From Theocolax elegans (taxonomy: Eukaryota; Arthropoda; Insecta; Hymenoptera; Cerocephalidae), in the NCBI GenBank assembly GCA_026168455.1, contig CM047430.1, positions 70,719,044 to 70,783,043 on the forward strand: 64,000 nt of DNA, read 5' to 3'. The notes under the pieces are model-generated. The model was not told where the DNA came from. It saw nothing but the letters and a program-made list of their open reading frames with translations, and did no database searches. The position numbers were made by a program, and so were the translations under genes. This document shows, in pieces, positions 1 through 15,700 of the stretch (the stretch's first letter is position 1; each line of letters opens with the position of its first letter).

Positions 1-160
1 ATGTACGTACAAGGGGTGCGGCACAGATCTGACGTACATAAAGAGAGTACAAACCAGTTTTAACAAGTCCCGAAAGTAAATCGCATCGCGAAATAATTCA
101 GTCGACATAGCATTGGCATTTCTCGTTTATCTCTCATTTTGTTACTATAATTGCGAGAAT

Positions 161-165
<5 letters not shown>

Positions 166-191
<26 letters not shown>
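166..191. repeat. (GA)n microsatellite
   Basis: An uninterrupted GA run followed by GA-rich and GC-alternating sequence up to about 310. Overlapping short open frames here are products of the repeat. Confidence 0.9.
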
Positions 192-1664
192 AAGCAAGAG
201 AGAAGTGCACGAGTGTTGACTGTCTTCGCGCTCGCAAGTGCGACAACGAAATGCACTTTCAAAGTCGGCGCCGCGAGCGATCTAAGTGCGCGCGCGCGAG
301 CGCTCGCGTATCGTAACGCGTTCAACAAGACGTCCCTGAAGGATGTCACTCGACCTACCAGCTCTTTGTACAACTCTTTTATTTTCTCGCTCCCTCTGCC
401 TCCCCCCCCCTCCCCACCCCTCTACTTCAAAATTTAACTTGGTTGTACACTCTCGATGACCAAGGAGAGACGTTCGCAAATATTGGAGGAACTTTAATGG
501 TTTTCCGACTAAAATAACTTTGTTTTGAATTCCAATGCGCTTCTACCCCTTGTTTTTTCTTTAACCACTTGAACATTTTAACTTATATCGTTATGCTTAA
601 AAATATAATAAAATTTAATTGATTTAATTGACTTATTTATTTATTAGTCAGTACAAAATTACATATAGTATACCAATGTTTTAACAAATGTGTATTCTAC
701 ACCGAGATAAATTTCGTTATTTGTTAATGGAATTAAACATCTTCGAAATAAGGAAAGCTTTAACTAAAATACAATAGGTACTACTTTACTAATCGTTTTA
801 AAATTTCTATGTATAACGTCAAATTTTAATAAACATTGTACATGTAACTAAGACAAAATTGAAAATTAAATTTATTTGTTGTAACAATCAGTCTTATCAT
901 TTTGTTTTCTTATTTTCAATTCATACAGCTTTTAAATTATTGGGTGAACCATTAGAATGTCTGTTAGGTTTAATGTGAATTAGACTAGTCGTTATAAGAA
1001 TACACAATGTTTCAATTTCTCACTGTGTAACATTAAAGATTCCATCGCACGTAATTGACCTTTTAAAAAATTGATTTTGTAATAAAACTATTCTTATTTA
1101 TAATTATTATTATTTTCTTGAGTTTTGTGTTAAAAACGATTTTGATAAGCGCGTTGATTTAACGTTTAAAATTTGCCATTTCGCAGAAGATAAATAAAAA
1201 ATGTTTTAAAATGTTTATTAAGCAAGGACATTTAACCCGAGTAAAATGTATATATACAATAAAACTTTGTTATTCCTATTTACCCTTACAATAAATATTA
1301 ACGCACTTACATTATTAAAATGATAACCGCGTGTATCGTACACCCATAGATAATCATTATTATCGTCATTAAAATCACGAATGCAACATTTAAATTGAAT
1401 GGTATTATTATAACATTGAAACTTCCTTGAAAGTATCGTGAACAAAACGTTACGACCGAACAGCTATATTATCGTATAAAATGAAGCTAATTTACGAAAT
1501 GCACAACCTCATCGAAAATGCCAGATAAAGATATAATCTTTGTATATGGAATGCACGTAATAAACGATACATCCAGTTCAATAAATTGTTTCATTACCAA
1601 CCTCCACTATAATTAAACATCGGGGATTAAAATGAAAACCCTAACATTGGCATAAGAATATAAT

Positions 1665-1668
<4 letters not shown>

Positions 1669-1704
<36 letters not shown>
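1669..1704. repeat. (TA)n microsatellite
   Basis: About 18 TA units without interruption in AT-rich noncoding DNA. Confidence 0.9.
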
Positions 1705-1707
<3 letters not shown>

Positions 1708-4700
1708 GGTTAATATTATCATAAATATTATTTAATCGCTCGGTCCCAAACGGTCTCTTATTATTTACGGGATTAGCGCAGGTAAGACAGAGGTGGGGTT
1801 ATTTTTAGAAAAAATTCGAATTCCATCGAAAGTTATGCTAATCCATAGAGCGGCTGTTTTATCGGGAGTGTCGTCTTACGATTCTGGGAGTCAAAGAGAG
1901 AGAGAGAGAGAGATAGAGCGAGAACGAGCAAACTGGTTCGCGCTCCCCTTGTTTCTCCGAAGAATTCCGAGAAGAGCAATTCGCTCGCTCTTTACGCGCA
2001 CACACATACACGAACATCCCGATATAATATCGTCTTTTATATATATATATATCCGTGTGTATATTCAGGGATTGCTGAAATCGAAATCTTGGATTCTCTC
2101 ACGCTGCATTACGTCCTTGCGATTCATCTCGTTTGGCGAATAGATCCGCTAAACTACTTTGTTCAGGAAGACTCAAAAGTTCGGTTGACTAACGAACCTT
2201 CATTTTTGTAAATAAAACATTCAATTTGTTAGCATCTCTCTACACAGACCTATTTAATTTAATAGGATAATTTAACGAATTGCATGAAAATAAAGTTTTC
2301 AAAAAATATTAAAATTAACTATCGATGAGCATTATCTCCCTTGCCAATTGCAATTTATTGGGACTGTTTAACCAAACAATTCAAATAGTTCAATTTCGTT
2401 CAACTTCTTAAAGTTGTGCATACGCCTGTGCATCTTCTTCTTCATATTTTGGTATTTAAACGCATTTACTAATTCTATTATGTAATAGCAGCACATTTTA
2501 TTTATTTTTCTCTAATAATTTTTAAGAAATAAAGATTGAAAAAACTTAGATGCTTTGATTTTTGGTTCAGCAGTCCTGAGCGGAGTTTACAATAAGTCCA
2601 AAACTATTAACAACGGGAATAGAAGTCCTATCAGGGGTTATTTGAATGATTCACTTCAACAAATTAGGAGTTTTAACAAAACTGCTACACACGCACCTAT
2701 AATTTATATTTATATTTTTTAATACAATTTTAACAATTGCTGCTTGTTTCAATATTAAATCAGTATTTTCAATAAATAACGAATAAAGATTGTAATAAAA
2801 GGAAGAAATTAAAGGAAATTATACAATTATCAATTTGGATAACCAATCGAAGATTAAAAAAAACAAGATTTTAAAGATGGAGAATCTTTACTGGTCGATT
2901 AAATCGTTACGTCATTAAAATTAATTAACGACAAAGTACTGTAATTGTTACGCAAACCATCGCGCATCCAACTACATATATACGATGAAAACTCGCGTAT
3001 CCATTTGTATACAGAAACACAGAGATATATTTATGCATATACCAAACCGTCGTAAGATTAATCAACAAAGGAGAATAAGAAAAGAGTTATACGCACACAG
3101 GCGCACACACACATATAGGCACTCTCACACAATTCCAGATGGGGGAAATAAAATTAGAGACGTTATTACGCAATTTATTTTTTCAAGCGCATTGTAAACG
3201 TATTCAATTTTGATCACGAACACCGACTAATCATCTCTAATATTTCAATCACCCACGAATAATCATTCGTAATAACAGTCCGAACGTATAGATGAGTGTT
3301 ATACTCTGAAAAAGCATCTCCTTCTCTGCACTCGTTAATATCAGATGTAGACACACCGGGATGCAAGGAAAGACACGATGATCATCGGTGCAACATGTAT
3401 GTACAGTACAACTGTGGTAATAATTTGAAAATACTCACCCGAACCTGTCATTACACTCGAGGTGCGTGTGTACGTGTATATCGTAACATTTTCAAAATCG
3501 GGAACTCACGGTGCAACTTTCTCGGAGTCTCGTGAGCTCGCGCCAAACGAATCGACTCTCGTCACGCATAATCGTCCGAGGGCGTGTCGACATAATTACC
3601 CGGCGCGTGCAATCCACCTATATACATACATACACATACATTTTGAAAGACGTAATATATATACATATATATTATAGTCGAACCAACAATAGCAGGTTGC
3701 ATCCAACTTATATAGGCTAATGTCAAAAAAAGCATTAAAGATTATCCACGAGTTTCTTCAATGACGGATACACTTTTTTTTTCTCACGCTAATGTGACTG
3801 TAATCGTGAAATTGGAGCTTCTTTACAAAATGCATTTTAGCCTACTTTATTCGAATTCAATATTGAATCGACTTTCGAGATCACATTTTTTTCTCAACCA
3901 CATGTCAATTTCAGATTCGGAATTAGACGAATTTGAGAAAATTTCTTTAGCTAATTCAAAATAACGAAACTTTAATGGTTGTTTCATATACACGGAGAGA
4001 ATATTGTAATTGAAGATACCCTCACAACGCGGAAAACCTAAGACGTATTAGCAGTTCCTGAACAAATTAACTTGAAAAGTCATAAGATTTTTTCATCTAT
4101 ATACAGACATCATATATGTAGAAAAAGACAAAACGTATTTTGCTCAAGTTACACATCTTAAGTATAGGTAATATACTTGTATTGTTTCGATCACATATCA
4201 ATACATTTAGTTAAGGGGATGCGATACGAAAATTCCAATTCCCCTAGAAAATTCCAAAAATTTTAAAACCTAATTATAAAAAATCTGATAACTTCAAAAC
4301 AAATAGAATACCGTGACAATAAGATTTCTACGAAATAATTAATTGTCAATTAATTATATGTAAATAACTAATTTTGGTCGGTAAACTATATAGCTATAAA
4401 ACAATGTTTCGTGGTTGACCAAAAATCTCGATGATTTATCAGTAAAAACATTTGAAAAAATTTACGGAATATCTTCAAAGGAAACACAAGATCTACATCA
4501 CATTTTGCTATTTTTTGGGGTTTACATCTCGTTAATCTAAACCATTTACGATAATAATAATGCTTAGTAACTAATAAAGTGTTTTGTAAAAAATACTATC
4601 AACTTTCTTCCGTATAATGATAACCACACTTTTGACCGTACTGTCACCGTAAACGTCCCAAATATATTGTTTACACGGTGAATTTTATCAGAAAATTCGC

Positions 4701-5892
4701 TTCCTATATAAATTTTTGTATTTACAACGACAAAGTTAGAAATCTGAGGAGAGTATACTCATCACCGAAACCTAAAAAAGAACCTCCGCTGATTTTTTTC
4801 TTTTTCTTACTTAGACTCAGTAAAATCGATAAAGTTTTACATTTCATATTTTCTTAACGGCTTCCAAATCACTATAAACATATTTAAATAATTACAATAA
4901 TAATCAATAATTTTCTGATTAACGCGCATGATTAAAAAAAAATATGTATGCATCACTCGTAATGGAAATGGTAAGCATGAAACAATGTTGTGCTTCGCTA
5001 AAGTTTATAAATTCCTGCGTAATCTAACTATAACTGTCAGATCGATACGAGAGTACCGTTCACTGTAGCATGACAAGTACGATTCGATGGTCATTTTATG
5101 ACGTTAATCCTCGTTATTGTTGTAACGTGACTGTCGTATTATCCCAGGCATTTGCAACGACTCGGCAAAGAAATTTCACAAACAAAACCGACTGAATGAA
5201 AATTGAAATTGTCGTTCCAAAGAACCAACTATCCGTACACGCGTGTATACGCGAAATAAATTAATTTATAGACGACAACAAATCGAAATAAACGAGTTTT
5301 AAAAAGAAACAAACATAAATAATAAATCACCGAAGAAATTCCGTATCTAACAATCTAATTCAATATTTCAAATATAAAATATAATTTCACGGAAAGATGA
5401 AAAATGTAACGTGATTCATCACGCGCGCGTATATATAGATTTATATAAAATAACGCCTAAGGCCCTTCCGGTTCTATACACAAGTTAACAAAAAAAAAAA
5501 AAAAGAAAAAAGAATTCGTCGAAAGTCAACTAACTCAGGAGCATCGAGTATTCATTATCATTGTATAATGAACGATGATCAATGGCAAAGGTGGACTTTC
5601 TCCGTGAGAGTATACGTATACGCGTATATATACGTATAAACGAGGCGAGGTACTAAAAGCGGCGCGTGCTCTTGAATTGCGCAACGCCTTCCGAGATAAT
5701 GAATTAGACGAGTACGAAAGAAAGAGAAAGAGAGCTTTTCCTCCTCTGATTTATCGGCTTACTTTGCAGGGTTATTAATCCAAACCACAATCCAAACAAT
5801 CGTTTTACGTTGAATAATTTTAACGATCAACTTGGACATTGATTAGCTCGTGATTAGCGTTAATTTACGAACGCGCGTGTATATATGCATGT

Positions 5893-5915
5893 TGTGTGTG
5901 TGTGTGTGTGTGTGT
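5893..5915. repeat. (TG)n microsatellite
   Basis: An uninterrupted GT/TG run; similar short TG or CA runs occur near 6800, 7740, 12187, 18285, 20680, 26420 and 26758. Confidence 0.9.
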
Positions 5916-7735
5916 ATACCTTACGTAACTGTATAGGCGCAAAAGAGACTCGTAAATTCCTTGGATCTTGATAAAATTCATTCGTATGAAAGGTGCTAAG
6001 GGTATTTAATGCGAGACTTTGAACTTGGTCGTTTTGATTTTATAGTTGGGAAATCCGACGAGTGATTTACTTTTCCTATCTAATATTTTAATGAGTTTTT
6101 TAAATTCTTTTATTTTTTCTTACCTGCATATATACGTAATACACCGGCTGTACTGCAAAGTCGAGAACGTTTTATTTTACGTAGACAAAAGTTTATAATT
6201 TATAATTGTTTGCGGAAAATTTTGAGCAAGAAAACAATAACGTGTTCAACATATAATTCAATTAGTAGTACTTTACGAGTTCCTGTGTGTCAAAACCAAT
6301 TATATGGACTTTCGAAAAAAAAAATACATAGTAAATAAATTATTTTGTCGAAACATTATTTTACTCTTAACTTACTCGAAGTTACATTTTTTTTCTTTCG
6401 TCACGTTAAAATACTTGGTGAACTGTTCGTAATTTAAAGTTTTACTCGGAGATTAACATTTTCGGTGCTTAAATATTTCATTTTATTTGTATAATTAGTG
6501 TCTATACTTAAAATTTCACGTAATTAAAATTAATAATTACAAGACTGTTATAAGTATAACGAAATAATACTTTATTAAAAAAAAAATCTTTAACACGATG
6601 GTTTTTGCTATATATAGAGACTTTAATGTATAGATATGTTGTACAAAGAAAATTATATATAGCGCGTTTAAAGTTGAATGTAAAATCAAGACTTTAAATT
6701 AACCTACTCGAAGGTACATTTTCATTTAAATTTTTGCACCCGCAACCATAAGATTCAGCGTTCCAAACCTCGATTCAACTGGTATATACGTGTATGTATG
6801 TGTGTGTGTGTGTGTGTGTGTATGAAAAAGTATCGCGAAGATAAGGGCGTTGCTGCCCCCGAGGATATAACCATATGGTGCTTGCGAATCAACGCTTGTA
6901 TCTCTTATATATAGGTATATGTGTGTATATATACATGGACAATGCAGCTCACGTGCTCGATCTCCATGGATTTTTCCTTTTACTTGCTTTTACTTAACAT
7001 CCGAGAGGAGAAGAAACCTTACGTTGTATGCCAATTTTCTCTTTCTTTCGTATACAAATGAGGAGAAATTCCGGGGTATATATATACACGTCGAGAAATT
7101 AGATTTTTTGTTTCTTCGTTCGTCTAATTTTCCAAAGCTCCGAACTGGTATGCTTAACCAATTTTACGTAATAATCTTTATTGTTTATCTAACGCGGGAT
7201 GTATAGAAGCAGCTCGGTCTTATAAACTTTTCAAGTAGAAAACGATACGATCTGGTCAGACGTGTACGCGTGTTTCACTTTAGAATTTGTCGTACACGGC
7301 TATTTTTCACTTGATAATTTATAATACCGAAAGAAAAAGTCCGCGTAATAAAAGCAATTCGCGTCGATCGATAAGCGATGTACATTAAGAATCGGACAAT
7401 ACAGAAATATTTTATATAAATTCCTTTATGTACAATTAATTCTTAACGGTCTACTAATCATCACCAACATTTTTCCGAAACTACCCAACGTATATATGTA
7501 TATTCTATTTCTCAGCAAAATAAAAGAGGAACAATCTCTAACGGTAACCATCGGAAGAATCTCTCGTTAAACCTTATCAGCACGTGAAAATAGCTGACGA
7601 AGCTCTCGTATATCCAATCATATATATATACACGATATACATAATTCCGAGTTAATCGATCTCATTTAATCAACACTCGATTTCGTCAAAACGAACATAA
7701 TCGATCCATTCACTTTTACGCAAAATCGTGAATGT

Positions 7736-7768
<33 letters not shown>

Positions 7769-10700
7769 AATAAAGGTAAATGTATAAGCCCAAGGCAGGT
7801 ATATACATACGTACATATATGTATATAAAACCGATCGACCAAGCGATATACCGGTAAGATCGTCGAGATAGAACAGTAACTGGGTCTCGGCTCTTTGTTG
7901 TTTCGCGCGATCGCGAGACAAGACAACCCTGTATGACTCTACGAGAAGAGACTAACTCTTAAACCTACCCCCGTTCGCGAGCCATTACGCCAGCTCTTTA
8001 CGCTGGTAATAAAAAACTTGGACAATAAGGAAGTCCTGTGATTGCGTCATCATCAACCTATCCTTAAACTCGACCATCTCGAGCGTCCTTATTTCTTTAT
8101 TTTTTTGTTCGTTTTGTTTTACCGTGTGCCGCTTCGAGTTATTAAGATCGTCGTGAGATCGCGCGAACGCTCAAAAGTTGCTTTTCTTACATGTGTACAC
8201 CGTTGACGTTACACGTCGTTTATACGTTTATTGTCTACCTAAAGGGATACCTATAGTTTTAGTTGCGTAACTATCTGCACACACGTATATTTATGCGCGT
8301 AATCTCTTGAACGAGTTGAGTGGGTCGATAATTCTTGAATTGATATCATTTTCGAATATTACGTCGTGTGCATGATTATTAAACAAACTGCATTAAGATT
8401 AAGATTATTATTTTTTATAATAACGTCTTGCTGAATGGTTGTGCAAAATAAAATTTATTCTTCTTAGAATATATTACGCGTATTGAAGAAACTTACATTG
8501 AGATTTAGATTACTATTATATTTATTAAATTAATACTGAAAGTACTTGTCAAATATAATTTACTGTATTTAGAAAATTGCATAAAATATATAAGAAATAA
8601 ACATCTCTCTCTCTCAATAAATGATACAATTGCATTGGTTGATATTGTTCACTAAATTTTGAGATACAAATCAACAAAAATAATCGTACTGTATTATTTT
8701 GATAAATTACGATTAAAACGTCCATTAAACAAAATCGAACGATCAAAGAAAAACTGAATGCGCTAGATCAAATTTGTGATTTTTAAATCGATTCGAAAAT
8801 ATATATTCGATCTCGATAATTATATGCACATAAAAATGTCTAAAACTAATGTTTCCGTTGGTACGTATAATTTCAAATTCATAATCCCACTGTTTATCCT
8901 ATCTCGTAATTACTATTTATATAATATTTATAGTATAATTGTTTATATTATAATTACAGAGTAATTATATGAACTTTCGATAAGAAACGATGTTTTTAAT
9001 ATTTTTTTTTGTCGAAATAAATAATATTCGGAAACTTGTTAAAATATTATTTATAACGCGCTTAATAATAAAGACGTCGTGTAATGACCAAAGCGATTTA
9101 CTCAAATATCTTTCTAAATAACGCAAAAAGTCTGTCGATCATTATTTCACCTTTGTGAAAATAATCGATTCACGATTATTAATATTCGTAAAAAAATTTG
9201 TACAATCAAATCTCATTAAACCTCCATTAAACTATAACCATAACGCGCTACGTACACAATGATTACTATGGTTACACGGACACTTCCAGCCTTTAATAAA
9301 TAGTATATACCGTAGTTTTTGTTTGATCGAGTGTATACTCGTATGCAAAACGAAGATCCCGAAGCAAAGTGAAACTAAGTTTCAAAGACCGCGTGTGAGG
9401 CTTAATATAGTCATAACGTTGGCCTTTCATTGTAATCCTGCTCCGATGTGTATGTGCGTGTCTACACGAGTGTCTGTATATATATATCGTTTAATTTGCA
9501 AAATGAACGATCTCGAGCAAACAGAGGCGAAAGCGAAGTGCACGATAATAATTCCCTTTACAACGGTTTCGTAATTTCCATCCGAGTGATTTTACGATCC
9601 TCTCGGATCGGCGCGTATTATCGACTCGTAAAGAAACGAACTACGGACTCAAAGATTATTCGAATTGGCTACGTTTCGCGGAAGCCTTGGAGCTTTTTTT
9701 TATTGCCTCGAAGATGCGCGGTTTTAAATTTTCGTCTAGTAGTGTAGGCTGTGTTGTCGATTCTTCCGATTTTCTCGCAAATCACCCAAGAGGAAACGGT
9801 AGAAGAGTAGGCGCGTGTACAAGATAAAAACAAAATAACCAATCGAGTTGGATGAGCCTGGTATAGGGTCTTGGATCATTTTGTTGCGAGATGTTTAACT
9901 TTTTATTACCTGTGAGAACTGCCTTTCAGGAACGCACGCGTTAGCTAAATAATCCACTTTTTGTAACACTTTCGCACCGCGAATTTAAACAAAAAAAAAA
10001 CGTAAAAAAATCGCTCGACGATAAATTTGTATCAATAAACAAGCTAATAAATATTATTTCGATCATTTTTAAAACTGTAATTATATTAAGCAAAGTTCCT
10101 TTCAACCTCTTTCCTTTTCAATATTACGTACATAATTACCTTTTTAAAAATCTTTACAATTACACACGTTTTAAATATAATAACTTACGTAACGTATAAC
10201 AAAATACGAATAATTTAAACCGTTTTTTTTTCGTTCTTCGTTATTTAAATCAATAAAACTTATACCTATTTTGTACTTCGTATATTCTTACATATAAATG
10301 AAATGTCATAAATAACGATTTGGATTTTATTTACTATAAATAACATTTACGCGTTGTATTATGAAAACTTACTACTCGTTTGATCTCGGCTCAGAGTTAT
10401 GAAATCCAATGTTATTCCTTCAGGTAAAGGTATATTTGCATATACGCGTTTGCGCGCGGCGTATAGGCTCGAGAAAATTGTACAAGTAACGCTGTATATA
10501 CGGGAAAATCGTAAAAATAAAGTAACTGCGACACGTTGATCGCAGTGCAATTTGAATACAATTAACAGCTGTACACCATTTAACAAAATATAATGAAACA
10601 TTTTAAATTATTTAACAGTGTAGGTACATATACCCAATAACCCTCTATAACAATGCAAATTCGCATAAGCGCGGATTTGATTTATTCATATTTATATTAT

Positions 10701-10878
10701 GTATATGGCTAGCTTTCTAATGACACAAAGTTAAAACTCATTCTGCGTCCTTCTCCCCGCACGATGATGCATCAAAATTTTAAATAATGTAACATTTTCG
10801 ATGTAGTCGCCGGGACTATTTGTATAACAAACTGCGCGATACGCGATGAACGAAAAATCGAACCGTTTGAACGAACGG

Positions 10879-10879
10879 A

Positions 10880-10902
<23 letters not shown>
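10879..10902. repeat. (GA)n microsatellite
   Basis: A GA run that creates the serine/leucine-rich open frame on the minus strand around 10731-11189. That frame matches no family I recognise and is not annotated as a gene. Confidence 0.85.
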
Positions 10903-10910
<8 letters not shown>

Positions 10911-12401
10911 AAAAAAAGAATCCGTAAAGAAAGTAAAATCCGATCGAGTGTAGGAAAAAAATCTAAAACGGGTCGGGTCGTAAATAACCGAACGGATGTC
11001 CATGTAAGGTGTACCCATAAGGTGAAACCCATTGGGATCATGGGAGTCGGGAAAACCGCGGGTGTAAAGAAAATATGCGCGGAAGTACTGGGCGTTCGGG
11101 AGTAAAAGCGAATGAGAGAGAATGAAATGCGTCCAAGTGGGAGAGCTCCAGGCAGTTCGAGATAACGCAAACGACAACCCACGCATCATCTTGCCATAAA
11201 TATTCTTCTCGCGCGCGTTTACTTTTATTTTTTATTCCCACTGCACTCTCGTACCGAGAGGATGAAAAAGAAAAGAAAAAAAAAGGAAAATTATGACATT
11301 CCGTATATATTGGCCACTGTAAAATTTCCTCTCGTAAAATCTCGGCACTGATGTAATCCGAGCGAAAAATCAATGAATACTACACGTGCAGTACATGTGT
11401 ATATGTAACGCGTTGCGAAGACGAATTTTCGTGCAACACGAGAAGGATTTGCAAAATTTCTTTTATGTAATTATTATGTATTATATCAATGAATTTTGTA
11501 ATATGCCGATTCGAAATTTTTTAAAAGGATTTTGTAATTTTTTATTCTTTCCACCAGGTGAGAATTTCATTGAGTAAAGTTTTTATATGTTAATTTACAG
11601 TCGGGTGGTGAGCATAATCGTTGATTTTACAGTTGCGCTGCGGAGATTTCGCAAAGAGTATATCAAACACTTTCTGCACTGCACCGCGTAAATTATCGAA
11701 TGAAATAATTGTACGTGCGATTTTCTTAAGTAACCAAATATTATTCAATAACGACGATCCTACCTGATTATCAAAGAAAAATCTTTATTTATCACGATAT
11801 ACGATTTAACGAGTGATTTGCATAAAACAAAAATTGAAAGGATACAGGTACATATACGCTAATTGCCCTAGTTTTTTCAAGACCGTAAACCTCTACAAAA
11901 CGCGTACAAACGTTCGTGTATTACAAAACGCACTAATTCACATGGTTTATAACTAAATCTCGAAACGTGTTCCTTGACCTCGCAACCTCCTCATCATCAT
12001 CAATCTCGATCAACGAAAAAAAAGAAGAAAAGAGAATAAAAAAAAGAGTAAAGAAAAAAGAAACGGAATAGAATTACAGCAAGTAGTAACTCGTAAAACA
12101 AATTCTCTCACAAGGTATAATACAATAGGAAATTGCAATCGTTATATACGTGGGATTAATGGAACACTGTGTTTCGGGTGGTACCACACACACACACACA
12201 CACCGTTACGGTGGCCTATAATAATGCACTTTCGAAAGGACTATCATTTCGCGAGCGAATGACAAAAGGGAGCCAGGAAGAGGAAAGAAACATTTCCCGA
12301 AGAATCCTATTGTTCTTACGATCTTTCGACATATACACACAAATATATATATAGATATAAACCGACGGAAGCCTCGTTAGTGCCAACCTATACAATATAT
12401 G

Positions 12402-12406
<5 letters not shown>

Positions 12407-12482
<76 letters not shown>
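12407..12482. repeat. Long (AT)n microsatellite
   Basis: About 37 uninterrupted AT units, the longest pure dinucleotide array in the window. It is self-complementary and can form a cruciform. A Tyr/Ile open frame on the minus strand is a repeat product. Confidence 0.95.
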
Positions 12483-12484
<2 letters not shown>

Positions 12485-12674
12485 GACTGGGTTGCGCAAA
12501 AGCGGCGCCAGCCAGAAGTGGACCCGTTATATCGATTGCCACTCTCCGCGGGTGAATAATACATAAATCGCGAATGCGGAACTGTCGCGCGAGAACAAAT
12601 TCGCGCGCAATGTCGATTTAGAATCTCGCGAGGGATTAGAAATTATTGCAGGTGGATCGGTTCGGTACCGATAA

Positions 12675-12678
<4 letters not shown>

Positions 12679-12711
<33 letters not shown>
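12679..12711. repeat. (CT)n microsatellite
   Basis: About 16 CT units followed by a C/T-rich tail, in a GC-richer pocket at 12490-12760. Confidence 0.9.
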
Positions 12712-12716
<5 letters not shown>

Positions 12717-15700
12717 TCCTTCCTTCTCCCGATCTTGTCACACTCTCCAGTGAAATTGTCCCTTGTTAAACGGGATATTTTAGGGACTATTTATCTACGG
12801 CTCTGATGTCTATATCGATGAAATTTGTTATATGTATATATAACCTCGATGGGTTTTATTACGTGTTTCGTTATATCTTTATTACCGGTTTCCAGTCATA
12901 TAATACATACACATTATATACGTATGCACTCTTCAATATTGAAGTTGTAATTATACGGCACTTTTTTGGGTAATTAGACGACTAAAATTGGCCACTCAGC
13001 CGAAATTTCGTGCACATTACGACGAATCATTTTCCTTTTTTTTTCGTTTTAATGTACCACGGGTTAATACGATAATGCATAATAATTTTCATTATTTTAC
13101 CTGTCCGTCACGTGTTCATTAGCGTGATTGATCTCGAATTACTCGATCTCTTTATATTTTTGTCGTCGGGTTCTTTTGAACGCGAATGATTAATCGTCCG
13201 ATAAATTGTAACATTTTTATCAATTATAATGTCATTGTTAATATTTTTAAAAAAAATACTATACGCGGAATGTAATTTAATTTAATTTTTACGCACATGC
13301 GTATATACGCCGCAGAAAAATTCAGTATATTCATTATATCCGTTACGGTTGTATTTATTAACTGCACTTTATAATAATTACGTTATTTGTTAACCAGTAA
13401 TCGCCGTGAAAATGCTTCGTTTCGCACGTACTTAAGGAGTAATATAATAAATTTCTAAAGCTTAATATAAGTTTAAGCTTATGCAGGTGTAAATCATTAA
13501 ATATATTCAATTCGATGAAAGTTTAACTGCGTATCAAAAGCAATAAAACACGTATATAATGTTTATAAATATATTGACGCACTTTCAACCGCTTGGAAAT
13601 AGATATACATAATAACGGTTAAATTTTCTCGTAAACGTGGAAAATAATAATCTTTCTTTATTATACAATATTTTTATTTGGTATAATTCAACAATAGTGA
13701 TTATCCTAATTTCTAATCGATGAATAACGATCGACCTTCACTTTTCGAATATGTTTGCTTCGTTTGTAATTGCATTTAATACATTCTCTTTGACAATATG
13801 TGTAATTCTTAATAGAAATTCCACGAAATCGATGTATATTTTAGATTCTATAAACGTATAACGCGGCACGATGTATTTATACACTTATTATTAAAAAATA
13901 TTAAACTAATCAATTCAAAGTACGATATTATACGAGAAAAGAGATTTTCTTCTACACCACGTGGATGCAAGAAAAAAAAGCAAGTATGCAAAGAGGTGTA
14001 TCGTAAAACCTGTGATAAGCCACTAATCGTCGGTCAACTCGTCAACTGGCACACCTTTGTCACATAATCGACACTAAAATATCAAACGCTTGACCACACG
14101 GTTAATTCGAATATTATATGTATAGATAGATAAAACGACCTGAACCATATTTCTTTTATTTTTTTGCATCGCGATAAATTTATCATCGGTTGGTTTACAA
14201 TTGAAAACTCAAAGGTATACAGCGTAGGCTTAAGTTGGTTGAACGAATATGCCTATAGGTCGCCTCTCACCGGCACGTAGGCTGCAGTTACAGTATAATA
14301 CGATATATGCGCGCGCGCTGGTTCGAGAAGAAAAAAAAAAGGGGGGTACCCAAGGAATGATAGAAAGGCGCACACATAGCTAATAATAGCACGGGGCAGG
14401 TGTCGCGCGTTGGAAGACGTGACAACTTGCGCGGCCCTCGAGGTTACATAATTTTTATTCGTTTAATGTATGTGTATGTTTTTACTTTCGTCCTTACGAC
14501 CTGTTTTAAATCATTTTCGTGTGACGTTTAGCTTGTTGCTTGTGGGTTTTTCGATTTACTTTCTTGATTCCTGGTTTATGGGAGGTTCTCTATACATACC
14601 CTCCTTCTTCTTTTTTCCTCCTCGCGAGATTGCAGGAATTTACGATCGGGCCGATTTAATTAATAAAATCCGCGTCGAACAATTAAATTTCAGCTTATAG
14701 ATATAGGTACTTTGTATATATAAAAATCTTTCGTTTAATGGTAATTAGCATACGTGATAATTATACGCAATTTAATTGAAAAATTAAATTATAAATTGCG
14801 TATTATTAATTAAACGAAATGAAAAAATTAATTTGGCAATTTTAGATAGGACGTCTAATTTGATGGAATATTAAATTATTAAAGGCTACATTGCGAAAAA
14901 TAACCTGTCGAATGTTATTCTCGGCGTTATTACACAATGTAATTACGCTATTACTCAACGTATACATAATAATTAAATTCTTATCTTATTACAGCGACAT
15001 AATAAACAATTAAAATTTTCGATCGGATCGCACGTGGTTCTTTGTTACCTAAAACTCCTCGCCATAAGATACAAAAATTAATTAACACAATTTTCGTTTC
15101 TCGCGAGCGCCAGTTTATAAACGCATTGGTTTGTAAAACTACAGAAACATTCCGCGGGTGAATAGTCTCGATTTAAATTTCCATCAATTAAGTATGCGCA
15201 CTAAAAATATTATCGAACAGATACGATCGACAAGAATCTTAAAATAGAATATACACGTTTGGACATTTTTTTTTCTAGTCGTGTAAACCTAACTAAACAA
15301 GACTAAAAGTTTAATTTTCTAGGTGGCGTCGATCGTTCATTGGATCGACTAAATCTTAATTATATTTAAACCGGCGATTTAGCAAAGTTATACGAAGCAT
15401 GACCAAGCTGTTTGCGCTACTCGTTAATTATGTCGCGGATACTTAACTCGTAAAATACCCGAGTCACATTGGAGGTTCTGCAAAAACAAAAATTTGCATT
15501 TGATTATAGACGTCTGAAAGCTTTACCGTTAATAACCGCCTGCGTGATCTCGATATATACGCTATTTATAAACAAAGTTAACTTTAACGCTCATTATTTA
15601 ATTCGCTATTTTAATGAGAGTGTGAAAAAAAATAATAAATTTTTAATTCTACGTTGTGGTTTGTTTTGCACTGTCTCGTTACACCTACTTACCTAATTGA

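Noticed and set aside
4210..4830. Possible second TTAAGGGG element
   Set aside because: The left end resembles the MITE at 22288 but no matching inverted right end is visible.
10731..11373. Overlapping minus-strand open frames of 111-152 codons
   Set aside because: No family match, Ser/Phe/Leu composition driven by a GA tract, and three frames open at once; no convincing splice context.
12216..12542. Minus-strand frame with a long Tyr-Ile repeat
   Set aside because: Translation of the (AT)n microsatellite.
14750..14810. AT-rich hairpin around ACGCAATTTAATT
   Set aside because: Short and wholly AT-rich; such palindromes are expected by chance here, and no known miRNA seed was recognised.
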